Assembly: GCA_963921335.3 (NCBI GenBank)
Contig: CAWUFC020000001.1
Span: 372,001 to 436,000, forward strand
Direction: 5' to 3'
Length of the DNA stretch: 64,000 nt
From: CAWUFC02 sp963921335
Lineage (GTDB): Bacteria; Pseudomonadota; Gammaproteobacteria; Pseudomonadales; Halieaceae
The notes beneath the pieces are model-generated. The model was not told where the DNA came from. It saw nothing but the letters and a program-made list of their open reading frames with translations, and ran no database searches. Below are positions 9,719 through 18,167 of the stretch, piece after piece (position 1 is the first letter of the stretch; the number at the start of each line of letters is the position of its first letter). The translations under genes and the position numbers were made by a program.

Positions 9719-10093
9719 ATGGAACTGAAAACCCAGCTGTCTATTGACGAATCTCAATCCCTGGCTCGCCTGTCTATGAATGGCGCGCTCAACACCGACA
9801 CGGCAGCAGCTTTTGAGTCAGCACTTGGCGACGCCATAGCCGCCGGCATGGCATTGACGGTGCTGGATATGGCTGAGCTCGATTACATTAGCTCAGCCGG
9901 GCTGCGAGTTATTTTCAAAGCCGCCAAAGACCTCAAAGCAGAGGACCGCCGATTTGCCGCTGCCAATAGGCAACCCCATATCGAGAAGGTGTTCGAGATA
10001 CTGCAAGCACTGCCAGACATGGCTGTCTTTCGCAGCGATGAGGAGATGGATGCCTACCTCACAGAGATGCAGGACCAACTGCGCGAAGGCTAA
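9719..10093 (+). CDS. STAS-domain anti-sigma factor antagonist
   Basis: A 124-residue single STAS domain. The phosphorylation-loop motif reads DYISSAGLR (residues 55-63), with S58 aligned to the serine phosphorylated in SpoIIAA/RsbV proteins. It begins 16 bases after the phosphatase/kinase gene and is almost certainly co-transcribed with it. By analogy, the HATPase domain of that protein phosphorylates S58 and the SpoIIE domain removes the phosphate. No sigma factor, FlgM-like protein or diguanylate cyclase is adjacent, so the downstream target is unknown. Its last four bases overlap the end of the convergent amidotransferase gene. Confidence 0.92.
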   Translation: MELKTQLSIDESQSLARLSMNGALNTDTAAAFESALGDAIAAGMALTVLDMAELDYISSAGLRVIFKAAKDLKAEDRRFAAANRQPHIEKVFEILQALPDMAVFRSDEEMDAYLTEMQDQLREG

Positions 10094-10800
10094 CGGCGCA
10101 AAAAATTGACAATCCAGCGAGCTGCCCGCTCGCGATCCAGTTCCTGTTCAAGCGAGGCCATACCGGCTTCATAAATTGCTTCACCGATGGTCTCGCGACG
10201 TATATTCATCAAACCCTCAGAGTAGGGCTTGACGAATTCCGGATGGCCCTGGAAGGTGAGGATGTGGTCACCCAACTGACACACCGCAAACTCGCAAAAA
10301 TCACTGCCGGCCAGAACCTCTGTACCAGGGGCCGGGACAACCACCTGGTCCTGGTGGCTGACTAGAATATTAAATTCCTCCGATTCTCCATCATGCCAGG
10401 CGGGCGTGCTACTGAACGTCGCAGGGTGGGCACCAACACCCCAGCCTTTTTCTGATTTCTCGGTCCGACCGCCTAGCGCATGAGCGACCAGCTGGTGCCC
10501 AAAACAGATACCTACCAGTTTTTTTTCCGCAGCGTGCACATCCCTTACAAAGCCCATCAGGTTTGTTATCCAGGCCTTGTCTTCATAAACGCTGGATTTA
10601 CTGCCAGTAATTAACCAGGCATCCACTTCATCAACGCTGGCGGGAAGCTCGCCCTCCTCTACCTCATACGTTGTGAAGCGCAGGTCAGGGCCGGCTTCGC
10701 TGAGCAAGCTTGCGAACATGTCCGGATACTCACCGAACTCCTCCACCAATTCTGGGCGAACACTGTCAGTTTTCAGAATACCTATATGCACGTGACTCAT
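10090..10800 (-). CDS. Class I glutamine amidotransferase-like protein (GMP synthase amidotransferase-like)
   Basis: A 236-residue stand-alone type 1 glutamine amidotransferase fold. The nucleophile is C99 in GICFGHQ, and the His-Glu pair is H186 and E188 in FQGHPEF, so the catalytic triad is complete. It resembles the GuaA-like single-domain amidotransferases that often act on glutamyl conjugates or have unknown substrates. It is not a full GMP synthetase. The gene lies 2 bases after the stop of the peroxiredoxin gene and probably belongs to the same minus-strand unit (TetR, P450, peroxiredoxin, amidotransferase). The specific reaction is not known. Confidence 0.88.
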   Translation of the reverse strand: MSHVHIGILKTDSVRPELVEEFGEYPDMFASLLSEAGPDLRFTTYEVEEGELPASVDEVDAWLITGSKSSVYEDKAWITNLMGFVRDVHAAEKKLVGICFGHQLVAHALGGRTEKSEKGWGVGAHPATFSSTPAWHDGESEEFNILVSHQDQVVVPAPGTEVLAGSDFCEFAVCQLGDHILTFQGHPEFVKPYSEGLMNIRRETIGEAIYEAGMASLEQELDRERAARWIVNFLRR

Positions 10801-10802
10801 TC

Positions 10803-11456
10803 CTATGGCTGCAGTGACCGCAGGCAGCTTAATACTTCATCAGGTTCCAGGCGTACGCTGTAATCAGCGTTGATGAATGCCAAACGAATCACATGCTTCT
10901 GATCAATCACATAAGTGGCTGGCAGCGGCAAGGTCCAGCGCATGTTGCCGTTTATTCGCTCTAGATCAAAACCCATGCTTCGATACAGGTCCACCAGGGC
11001 GGGCGGCAGTTCATGCACCAGCCCGATATGCTCGGCGAGACTATTGCCAGTATCACTGAGCACTTCAAAGCTCAGATTGGCTTTGGCAGCCATGGTCAGG
11101 GACTCATCAGGTAGCTGCGGTGAAATGGCGACAAACTCAGCCCCCATGCCGCGAATCTCATCAAGAATACCCTGATAGGCGCGCAGTTCGAGATTACAGT
11201 AAGGGCACCAGCCGCCGCGATAAAAACAGATCACCATGGGCCCCTGGGCCAGAATATCTTCAGAGCTGACAGCATTTCCGACTGCGTTGGGCAGGCTGAA
11301 TTGTGGGAACTCATCACCTACCGCCAGGGCCTGCTCTGCGAGCCCGCTTTCTTTGACGCGAGCAATCGCGCGCTGAATCAGACGGGATGTGTCTTCGACC
11401 ATAGTGCTGTCGATATTCTGTTTAAGAGCCGCGATATCTGCCTTGAGTGTACTCAT
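10803..11456 (-). CDS. Peroxiredoxin-like (AhpC/TSA family) protein
   Basis: A 217-residue thioredoxin-fold protein. The active-site segment FYRGGWCPYC carries C84 as the likely peroxidatic cysteine and C87 in a CxxC arrangement, as in the peroxiredoxin-like family with a helical N-terminus. An N-terminal helix (about 1-45) precedes the redox domain. The start is the ATG at 11456, after GATACGACC, where the family-like sequence begins. The same frame stays open far upstream into the P450 gene only because of the frameshift there, so the apparent 625-residue fusion is not real. It lies 52 bases after the P450 stop. A role in detoxifying peroxides made during P450 turnover is inference. Confidence 0.88.
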   Translation of the reverse strand: MSTLKADIAALKQNIDSTMVEDTSRLIQRAIARVKESGLAEQALAVGDEFPQFSLPNAVGNAVSSEDILAQGPMVICFYRGGWCPYCNLELRAYQGILDEIRGMGAEFVAISPQLPDESLTMAAKANLSFEVLSDTGNSLAEHIGLVHELPPALVDLYRSMGFDLERINGNMRWTLPLPATYVIDQKHVIRLAFINADYSVRLEPDEVLSCLRSLQP

Positions 11457-11508
11457 GGTCGTATCCCCCGTTCTCGATAATGATAGGGGCCGCACCGAGA
11501 GCTGTCTA

Positions 11509-12680
11509 TCAGCCCGGCACCACCCAAAGCTCACGCGGACCGCGCAGTACACCCGAGATAATTTCCACCTCACGATTGGGCGCGAGGGCCAGATTCGGGA
11601 AGCGTTCGAAAACGCGTGCCAATGCCACTTCCAGTTCTCTCCGGGCCAGGTGGGAACCCAGGCAAAAATGCTCACCATGGCCGAAGGCCAGATTCTTGTT
11701 GCTTCTATCAGGGTCAAAGCGTCGGGGTTGTTCAAACAATTTGGGGTCGCTATTGGCTGCGGTAATACCAAACAGTATCCAGTCGCCCTCGCTGACCTCC
11801 ACCCCCCGAGTTCCCGACTTTTGCTGCACATCCTTGGCAGCAACGCTGTGGGGGGCTGCCAGCGCAAGCCCTCCTGAACAATCTCGGCACAGGCCTCGGG
11901 ACCGGAGCGCACACGCTCCACCATGCCCGGGTTAGAAAGTACTGCGTAGACCAGCGATCCAAGATTTTTGTAGGTGGTGTCCGAGCCGGCGGGAAACAAC
12001 AATCGACAAAAGGCAAAGATCTCTTCGTCATCCAGCTGTTGGCCGTCAACCACCGCATTGGCCAGGACAGATAGAATATCCTCACCGGGTTGCTCGCGGC
12101 GCTGAACAACTAGCGGGGCCAAAAAGTCTGAAAATTCATCTCTGGCCCGCAACGCACCTTCCGGATCCCAGGGGTAGTCAATGATCTTCACGGCCCATTT
12201 CAGGCACTGATCGTTAGCCTCCATGGGCAAACCCAGCATTGCGGTGATCACGCTGAAGGGATAGGGCTGGCAAAAAGCACGGACAAACTCCACCTCCTCA
12301 CCAACCCTCAGCTGGTCCAGCAACTGATCAGCGAGGGGTTCCAGCAAGGACTCCACCAGCTCCCGAATCCGCGCGGGAAAGAAGGGCCTGGACACGAGGC
12401 TGCGATTGAGACGATGCATATCGCCCGACATCGTCTGCAATGTGCGGCCCATAGAGGGTTCAGAGTGAATGCGATAAGCAGACTCGGATGAAAAGTGCTC
12501 CTCTTCACTGAAGGCTTCGCGCAGCGTGGCATAGTCATTAATCAGCCACACCGGATCACCAAGATATTTCACCTTAACCACCGGCCCCAGCGGCCTCAGC
12601 GCATCAAGGCGCTGATGCAGGTCAGGCACTTCATCAAGGCAGAAGTCGCAGTCCGGCATTTGTAATTGGCTGGCAATCAT
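11509..12680 (-). pseudogene. Cytochrome P450, interrupted by a one-base frameshift
   Basis: Residues 1-293, read from the ATG at 12680, form a bacterial P450. The I-helix has AGSDTT (231-236), and EGLR (270-273) fits the ExxR motif. Right after ELGG the frame is lost at a run of six C on the plus strand (11802-11807, G6 in the gene). Reading continues one frame over with VEVSEGDWILFG. It then gives the heme-binding loop FGHGEHFCLG (Cys about 340 in the restored numbering) and ends at 11509. Adding one G restores an uninterrupted protein of about 390 residues, normal for the family. As written, translation would lack the heme cysteine. The change is either a real homopolymer slip or an assembly error. 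Substrate unknown. Confidence 0.88.
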
Positions 12681-12700
12681 GGCGCCCCCCTCATTTAAGG

Positions 12701-12723
12701 TCAGGTTAGTCAGGTTTCAGGTC
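12701..12723. repeat. Three closely spaced TCAGGT direct repeats
   Basis: TCAGGT occurs at 12701, 12710 and 12717, across the stop codon of the TetR gene and the short gap before the P450 start. Spacing is 9 and 7 bases. This could be a binding site or chance; I see no symmetry. Confidence 0.3.
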
Positions 12724-13247
12724 AGCATCCACCCGAGTGCCACCGCTCGGAGCAATTTGCGTTGCCGGGGTTCAATAGTTTGAAAATCCTGCCCCTGTGC
12801 CTGCTGGTGTCGAACCACGCCAATCGCCATATTGAGGAGGTTGAGCAACAGAAGATCGGTATCGGCATCCACATCCAGCAACTGGCAGCGTTGCCGCCAG
12901 ATCGAAAACAAACTGGGCCCCGCCCCAGAGGTAGTATCTGCCATCAAATGCTGCAATACGGCGGCGCGGGCAGGCCTCTCCAACACATGATCCAGTAGCG
13001 CATCAGCCAGACTGGACATGCTGGCGGGCTGCTCGGGCAGGCTTGCCTCCAATTCATCCGCCGCCAGCTGCAACAACTTTCGGTAGAGCTGCGTTTTGTC
13101 AGTGAAATGCCGATAGAGGGCGGGCTCAGTCAATCCCGCCGCCTGGGCCAGCTGGCGCAACCGCAGAGCCTCTGCACCGCTACCTGACAGCGATTCCGCA
13201 GCGGTCTGAAGAATACGCCGACGCGTAACTTCACCTTTGGATATCAT
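12717..13247 (-). CDS. TetR-family transcriptional regulator
   Basis: A 176-residue protein with a typical N-terminal DNA-binding domain. The helix-turn-helix lies around residues 28-50, including LAQAAGLTEPALYRHFTDKTQLY. The C-terminal ligand domain is helical and not family-diagnostic. It starts at the ATG at 13247, next to an AT-rich stretch with short inverted repeats. It is 36 bases upstream of the P450 start on the same strand, so it likely controls itself and the P450/peroxiredoxin genes, and possibly the divergent SRPBCC-RND genes across the 219-base gap. Confidence 0.9.
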   Translation of the reverse strand: MISKGEVTRRRILQTAAESLSGSGAEALRLRQLAQAAGLTEPALYRHFTDKTQLYRKLLQLAADELEASLPEQPASMSSLADALLDHVLERPARAAVLQHLMADTTSGAGPSLFSIWRQRCQLLDVDADTDLLLLNLLNMAIGVVRHQQAQGQDFQTIEPRQRKLLRAVALGWMLT

Positions 13248-13325
13248 GTCTAAAAGTTATCGTATATTTACTTATATATCCAATAAATCTAGATAAAGCC
13301 GATATTTCACTAATAAAGTATTTTT

Positions 13326-13347
13326 TTACTCTCTTAAAGAGAAGTAA
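13326..13347. promoter_or_regulatory. Imperfect inverted repeat in the TetR / SRPBCC intergenic region, candidate operator
   Basis: TTACTCTCTT faces AAGAGAAGTAA, an inverted repeat with one bulged base, about 80-100 bases upstream of the TetR start. A shorter AT-rich symmetry (TATAT...ATATA) lies nearer the TetR ATG. On the plus strand a -10-like TATACT at 13427-13432, about 35 bases before the SRPBCC ATG, marks a possible promoter. Confidence 0.35.
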
Positions 13348-13466
13348 CACTTGTGGCAAAAATAGCGGAGAAAAGGCCCGTGGCCTAGCCAGACTAACGC
13401 CCGCTAGCATCTGTCGACACCTTGGCTATACTGCCTGCGCGAACATAAAAAAAGAGGTTTACAAAT

Positions 13467-13895
13467 ATGGTGGACGTGAAGCTGATTAAAGAGCTCAACT
13501 TTTCCGCAGACCAGGTATGGGCGCTGCTGGGCGATTACGGCAACATGAACTGGATGGACGGCCCGCCCCGCCATGAGGTGATTGGTGAGGGCATTGGCAT
13601 GATTCGACGGGTGTTAATGGAAGGGATGGACCCCATTGATGAGGTATTGGAGACCCACGACGACGCTAGTATGAGCTATTCTTATACGATACCGCGTGGC
13701 CTGCCTCTGCCGGTGACAGACTACCGATCCTCCTGCCGGGTTGAGGCGATCGACCCACAGCGCTCAAGAGTGCACTGGAGTTGCGTATGTCATCCCACGG
13801 ACGAAAATATGAGCGCTGAGGATGTCCAGGCGTTACTGCAGGATACCTATAGCACTATGCTGGGCTGGCTGGAGGACTATCTCAGTAAGGCCTGA
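13467..13895 (+). CDS. SRPBCC (START/Bet v1-like) family protein
   Basis: A 142-residue single-domain protein with the polyketide-cyclase/MxaD-like pattern. It has an N-terminal strand (VKLIKELNFSADQVWALLGDYGNMNWM), a central sheet, and a long C-terminal helix (residues about 115-140). AGAGG precedes the ATG by about 10 bases, a good ribosome site. Such proteins bind hydrophobic ligands or act as small cyclases or chaperones. The function here is unknown. It stands 52 bases ahead of the RND adaptor gene and may be co-transcribed with the efflux genes. Confidence 0.82.
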   Translation: MVDVKLIKELNFSADQVWALLGDYGNMNWMDGPPRHEVIGEGIGMIRRVLMEGMDPIDEVLETHDDASMSYSYTIPRGLPLPVTDYRSSCRVEAIDPQRSRVHWSCVCHPTDENMSAEDVQALLQDTYSTMLGWLEDYLSKA

Positions 13896-13947
13896 TTTAG
13901 TTCGCCACGCTGGCTAAAATAAGAATACTAACAGGGAGAGGGGTTTC

Positions 13948-14976
13948 ATGGCGCGATCATGGTTAGGCCAATGGCTGGCCGGCACGGTACTGGTGTGCTC
14001 TGCAACAGTTTGGGCGCAGCAGGATGCGGGATCCGCTGCGCCCGTTAAAGTTAGCCCGATTAAATTCAAACCTACCGTGAGCAGGGTCAGTACCTACGGT
14101 ACCCTGGCACCCAAGACAGAAGAACTGTCCTTCAAGGTGGGGGGCCGAATTGCAGCCTTTCTGGTCGAGGAGGGTGCAGAAGTAACCGCCGGCGATTTAC
14201 TGGCCAGGCTCGAGACCAAAGACGCTGAAGATGCACTCAATCGCCAACGCGTTGAGCTGGAACAGGCCCAACGCGCCTACCAACGCATGGAGACCCTGCA
14301 TCAGAAAGGATCGATACAGCGCTCACAGCTCGAGGATGCACAGGCAACACTGGAACAGGTTCAAATCGCCTATGACCAGGCCGAACTGCAGTTGGACCGC
14401 TGCTACCTGCGCGCCCCCAGCGCCGGCTTGATCCTCAAAGAGTTCCTGGATTCACGCACCACAGTCCCCGCGGGACAAAGTATTTTCTCATTCCAAAGTC
14501 ACAGCGAAGAGTGGGTCACAAAAGTTGATCTCACCGACCGCAATGCCTTTGCTTTGGGCGAGGGGGCAAGCGCGGTCATCAGTTTTGCACCCTACCCAGG
14601 TGTAAAGTTTGAAGGCGAGCTGACCAAGCTGGCGCGCGTTGCCAATCCCGGAGACGCGCTGTACACCGCCGAGGTGACAATCGCAACAGCCGACTATCCC
14701 CTGCGTCCAGGCATGGTCGCTGAGGTTGACCTCTACCAGACCTCGGAACAGTCCTACACGACTATTCCATTTGATGCGTTGATTAACCTGCGCGGCACCG
14801 AGGGCACGGTGTTTGTACCAACCAACGACAATAAGGTAAGCAGCCGCAAGGTCACTATCCAGGCCATCCAGGGACCGATGGTGGCTATTAAGGAAGACCT
14901 GAGGACCGACAAGCAAGTCGTAACCAGAGGCCAGGGTAAGCTGGTGGAAGGTGCAAACATCAGAATTGTAGAGTAG
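13948..14976 (+). CDS. RND efflux periplasmic adaptor (membrane fusion protein)
   Basis: A 342-residue adaptor with an N-terminal signal peptide ending near ATVWAQQ. A split lipoyl domain (FKVGGRIAAFLVEEGAEVTAGDLLARLE, about 64-91, and LDRCYLRAPSAGLI, about 149-162) surrounds a coiled-coil hairpin. Beta-barrel and membrane-proximal domains follow. No lipobox cysteine follows the signal. A strong AGGGAGAGG site precedes the ATG. The permease starts 9 bases after its stop, so the two form one unit. No outer-membrane factor is adjacent; the tolC-family gene at 25146 could serve. Confidence 0.93.
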   Translation: MARSWLGQWLAGTVLVCSATVWAQQDAGSAAPVKVSPIKFKPTVSRVSTYGTLAPKTEELSFKVGGRIAAFLVEEGAEVTAGDLLARLETKDAEDALNRQRVELEQAQRAYQRMETLHQKGSIQRSQLEDAQATLEQVQIAYDQAELQLDRCYLRAPSAGLILKEFLDSRTTVPAGQSIFSFQSHSEEWVTKVDLTDRNAFALGEGASAVISFAPYPGVKFEGELTKLARVANPGDALYTAEVTIATADYPLRPGMVAEVDLYQTSEQSYTTIPFDALINLRGTEGTVFVPTNDNKVSSRKVTIQAIQGPMVAIKEDLRTDKQVVTRGQGKLVEGANIRIVE

Positions 14977-14985
14977 GGCGCGCAC

Positions 14986-17900
14986 ATGGATCGTCTCGTC
15001 AGGTTCGTCGTTAACAACCGAACGTTCACCCTTATATTCACCGCGGTCATCGTGATGATCGCCTGGGTCAAGCTACCCACGCTCACCATCAAACAAAATC
15101 CTTCTATTGAACTACCAACGCTGCAGATCACTGCTACTTTGCCGGGCGCCTCGGCCCGAGAGATCGAGCAAAGAGTAGTCAATGAGATCGAAGACAAGCT
15201 GGAGAGCACACGTCAGCTCAAAAAGTTCGATGCCAAGATACGTAACAGTGTGGCCAGCATCACCATGGAGTATCACTTGGGGGTCGATATCGATAACGAG
15301 TACATCGATATCAATTCGCAGGTCGGCAACCTACTAAACGACCTGCCAGAAGACACCGAGGTCACTGTTATCAAGCAGTCACCCATTGACCTGATGGTGG
15401 GCTTTGTACTCGCGCTGGTTTCGGATACCGCCAGCCAGTCTGAGATGTCGCTGGCCGCAGAGCAGCTCAAAGCCCAGTTACGCCAGGTTCAGGCAATAGA
15501 AGATGTGAGCATCATCGAGCCGGAGCAGGAAGTGCGAATCGACCTGGATATTTCGCGTATGGCTGCCTATGGGATCGACGCCCACCAGGTCGGGGATGCC
15601 ATAAGGGGCAACAATCGATTCCTGCCCACCGGCAACTTCCTGTTTGGCGATAAGAACATAGCCGTTTTGCCTTTTGCCGGAGGCTATAAAGACCTGGAGG
15701 CACTGCGCGAAACGATACTGATCAGCAGCAGCGGCAGCGCTCTGGCATTAAGAGATGTAGCCGCTGTCGGTATTGAGAACAAACCAGACAGCGTCAGCAC
15801 CCAGGTACAGGGGCGGCCCTCCATCTGGCTGACCATGCGACTCGACCCCGATGCCAACGTTTTCGAGGTCAAGAAAGCACTGGACGTGGTACTAGATGCC
15901 AACGTTGAGCGGCTAAAGGCGCAGGGCTTTGAGCTGCAGCGGCTGTTCGAAATGGAGTCCGGTGTCGCATACAAGATGAACCAGCTCATCGGTAATATCG
16001 TGCAGGGCATCATGATCCTGGCGATTGTGCTGCTGTTTGCTGTGGGATATCGCTCTGCATTTGTCATTTCAATGATGCTGCCCCTGGCGCTGGGCCTGTC
16101 GGTGGTTGGACTGGCGCTGACGGACTATGGTCTGCAAGGAGTATCACTGGCTGGCTTTATCATCGCCCTGGGGCTGATTGTCGACAACGGCATTGTCGTG
16201 ACGGAGAACACCTACAAACTTCAATATTATGGTGGCAAAGACGCACGTGAAGCAGCCATCATCGGCACCAGCTCTGTACTGGCACCGCTTTTAAGTTCAA
16301 CGCTAACCACAGCTCTGGCATTTGCACCCCTGTTTTTCATGACCTCCACAACAGGACTGTTCCTGCGTAGCCTGGTCACCACCATCTGGCTGTGCCTGGC
16401 GGCATCACTGGTTGTCGCTGTGGTGTTCTCCTGTCTGATGCTATCGCGCATTGGCACAGACAATCGGCTATGGAAGTTACCGGCCCCGCCCAGCTTTATG
16501 AATGCTCTCCGGCCATTCAGGGACCGCCAATATGCAGCCGTCGTGCGATGGTTTGTGCGTCACCCGCTTGTGCTGCTCGGTATCGTGGTGGTGCTGATGT
16601 GGATCACCAGCCGGGTCGCCGGGCAACTCCCGGTTATTGTTTTTCCTGACAGCGAAGAACCGTATTTCACAGTGTCTGTGGAAGCACCGGCTGATCGCTC
16701 GCTGGACTATACCATTGACCTGACCCAGCGCATCGAGAAAATCACCAGCGGTTTTGAGGAAGTGGACTACTGTGCCTCAGTGGTCACCCAGGGCTTTCCC
16801 TTCGTCGACACCGGTATCAAGTTCATCGACAACCGCCGGCACAACGCGCAGCTATTCTGTGGCGTAGGTTTCCGCGACAGCACCCAACTCAGTGAGCTGA
16901 CCGATCGCATCAACCTGGCGCTTGACCAGTTTTCAGCAGAAGCTACGGTGACTGCATCGCCCTTCGCCGTCGGCGGCGAGTCGAGCAGTGCAGATATTGA
17001 GATCCTGGTCAGTGGGCCGCGCATTGAAGCGGTGCGCGAGCAGGGCAGGGCGGTAGAGGCTGCCATTCGTAATGCCAGCATCGAGGGCATTCGGAGCATT
17101 AGCAACCCAGCAAAATCACCATGGTTTGCGCTGGATATTCGCTTTAAAGAGCGTGTAGCCAACGCACTCGGTGTCAACCGCACCCAGGTCGACCAGGTGC
17201 TGGTATTGCTCACCCATGGAAGCAAAGTCGACCAGCTAAAGACCAGTGAAGGCTCTGACTACGACATCGTCATGCGCGCAGAAAACAGCTTCGAAGAGCC
17301 GCTGGCTGTCTTCGACAGGTTGTTTGTGACCTCTAAGACCGGTGAGCATATTCCGCTTAGCCAGCTTATCGAGGTGAGCTTCGCCGAAGATGAGTACGAT
17401 ATTGAGCACAAGCTATTCCGGCCACTCATCGAAGTGGGTATCGAGGCGCAACCGGGCGTCGACGTCAACGAGCTGACCCGACAGATCACCGCAATTACCG
17501 ATGCCATGGAACTGCCCGCGGGCATGCAGCTGGAGTATCGCGGCCAACTGGCCAAAACCGCCGAAGAGTTTGGCAGCGCCGGCAAGTATGTGGGGATTAT
17601 CGGGCTCACGATCCTCGGCATCTTCGTGCTGCAGTTTAAGTCTGTGCTACAACCACTGGTGGTCTGCGCAGCCATTCCACTGAGCTTTATCGGTGCCTTC
17701 ATCCTTCTGTATGGCTGGAATCAGCCCATGTCCTTTCTGGCCTTTATCGGCTTAACCAGCCTGATGGGGATTGTTGTGAATAACAGTATTCTGTTGGTGG
17801 ACGAGGGCAACCAGCTACAGCTGAATAACCCGGGGCTGAGTACTGACGAAGCCGCAGTGCGCGCCGGCTGCAACCGCTTCATGCCGATCCTGTTGACTTC

Positions 17901-18114
17901 AATCACCAGTATCGTCGGCCTGATGCCGCTGGCTCTGGGTAATTCGATGTTCAAGGCTCTGGCCATTGTGGTCATCGGCGGCCTGACCACATCCACCTTC
18001 CTCACGCTAATCTGTGTGCCTGTGCTTTATGCCAAGCTGACCCGCGGCAAAGTAGCCGCACCAGTCACAGGCGACTGGGTGGATCGCTCCGCGCCCTATC
18101 AGGAAGACGCTTGA
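14986..18114 (+). CDS. RND-family efflux permease
   Basis: A 1042-residue inner-membrane proton antiporter with the full RND plan: helix 1 near residues 12-30, two large periplasmic loops, and helix blocks at about 335-475, 525-545 and 860-1020. In helix 4 the proton-relay pair reads VDN rather than the VDD of AcrB-type pumps. One of the two usual aspartates is thus asparagine, as is common in less-studied RND subfamilies. It forms a tripartite pump with the adaptor just upstream and a TolC-type channel encoded elsewhere. Substrate not predictable. Confidence 0.93.
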   Translation: MDRLVRFVVNNRTFTLIFTAVIVMIAWVKLPTLTIKQNPSIELPTLQITATLPGASAREIEQRVVNEIEDKLESTRQLKKFDAKIRNSVASITMEYHLGVDIDNEYIDINSQVGNLLNDLPEDTEVTVIKQSPIDLMVGFVLALVSDTASQSEMSLAAEQLKAQLRQVQAIEDVSIIEPEQEVRIDLDISRMAAYGIDAHQVGDAIRGNNRFLPTGNFLFGDKNIAVLPFAGGYKDLEALRETILISSSGSALALRDVAAVGIENKPDSVSTQVQGRPSIWLTMRLDPDANVFEVKKALDVVLDANVERLKAQGFELQRLFEMESGVAYKMNQLIGNIVQGIMILAIVLLFAVGYRSAFVISMMLPLALGLSVVGLALTDYGLQGVSLAGFIIALGLIVDNGIVVTENTYKLQYYGGKDAREAAIIGTSSVLAPLLSSTLTTALAFAPLFFMTSTTGLFLRSLVTTIWLCLAASLVVAVVFSCLMLSRIGTDNRLWKLPAPPSFMNALRPFRDRQYAAVVRWFVRHPLVLLGIVVVLMWITSRVAGQLPVIVFPDSEEPYFTVSVEAPADRSLDYTIDLTQRIEKITSGFEEVDYCASVVTQGFPFVDTGIKFIDNRRHNAQLFCGVGFRDSTQLSELTDRINLALDQFSAEATVTASPFAVGGESSSADIEILVSGPRIEAVREQGRAVEAAIRNASIEGIRSISNPAKSPWFALDIRFKERVANALGVNRTQVDQVLVLLTHGSKVDQLKTSEGSDYDIVMRAENSFEEPLAVFDRLFVTSKTGEHIPLSQLIEVSFAEDEYDIEHKLFRPLIEVGIEAQPGVDVNELTRQITAITDAMELPAGMQLEYRGQLAKTAEEFGSAGKYVGIIGLTILGIFVLQFKSVLQPLVVCAAIPLSFIGAFILLYGWNQPMSFLAFIGLTSLMGIVVNNSILLVDEGNQLQLNNPGLSTDEAAVRAGCNRFMPILLTSITSIVGLMPLALGNSMFKALAIVVIGGLTTSTFLTLICVPVLYAKLTRGKVAAPVTGDWVDRSAPYQEDA

Positions 18115-18139
18115 TTTATTAATACGCATGTATTATTTT

Positions 18140-18160
18140 GGGCTCCCCTCAAAGGAGCCC
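18140..18160 (+). promoter_or_regulatory. Stem-loop enclosing the ribosome binding site of the sulfotransferase gene
   Basis: GGGCTCC (18140-18146) and GGAGCCC (18154-18160) form a perfect 7-bp stem with a 7-base loop. Flanking TTT/GAA adds three more pairs, one of them G-U. The 3' arm contains the GGAG that serves the ATG at 18168. There is no T-tract. It may be a weak terminator after the RND genes or a structure that masks the ribosome site. Confidence 0.55.
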
Positions 18161-18167
18161 GAATACC

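Noticed and set aside
10803..12680. A 625-residue P450-peroxiredoxin fusion protein
   Set aside because: The join is an artefact of a one-base shift. Between the two domains the frame reads unlike any protein, while the alternate frame holds the P450 heme loop. The peroxiredoxin has its own ATG.
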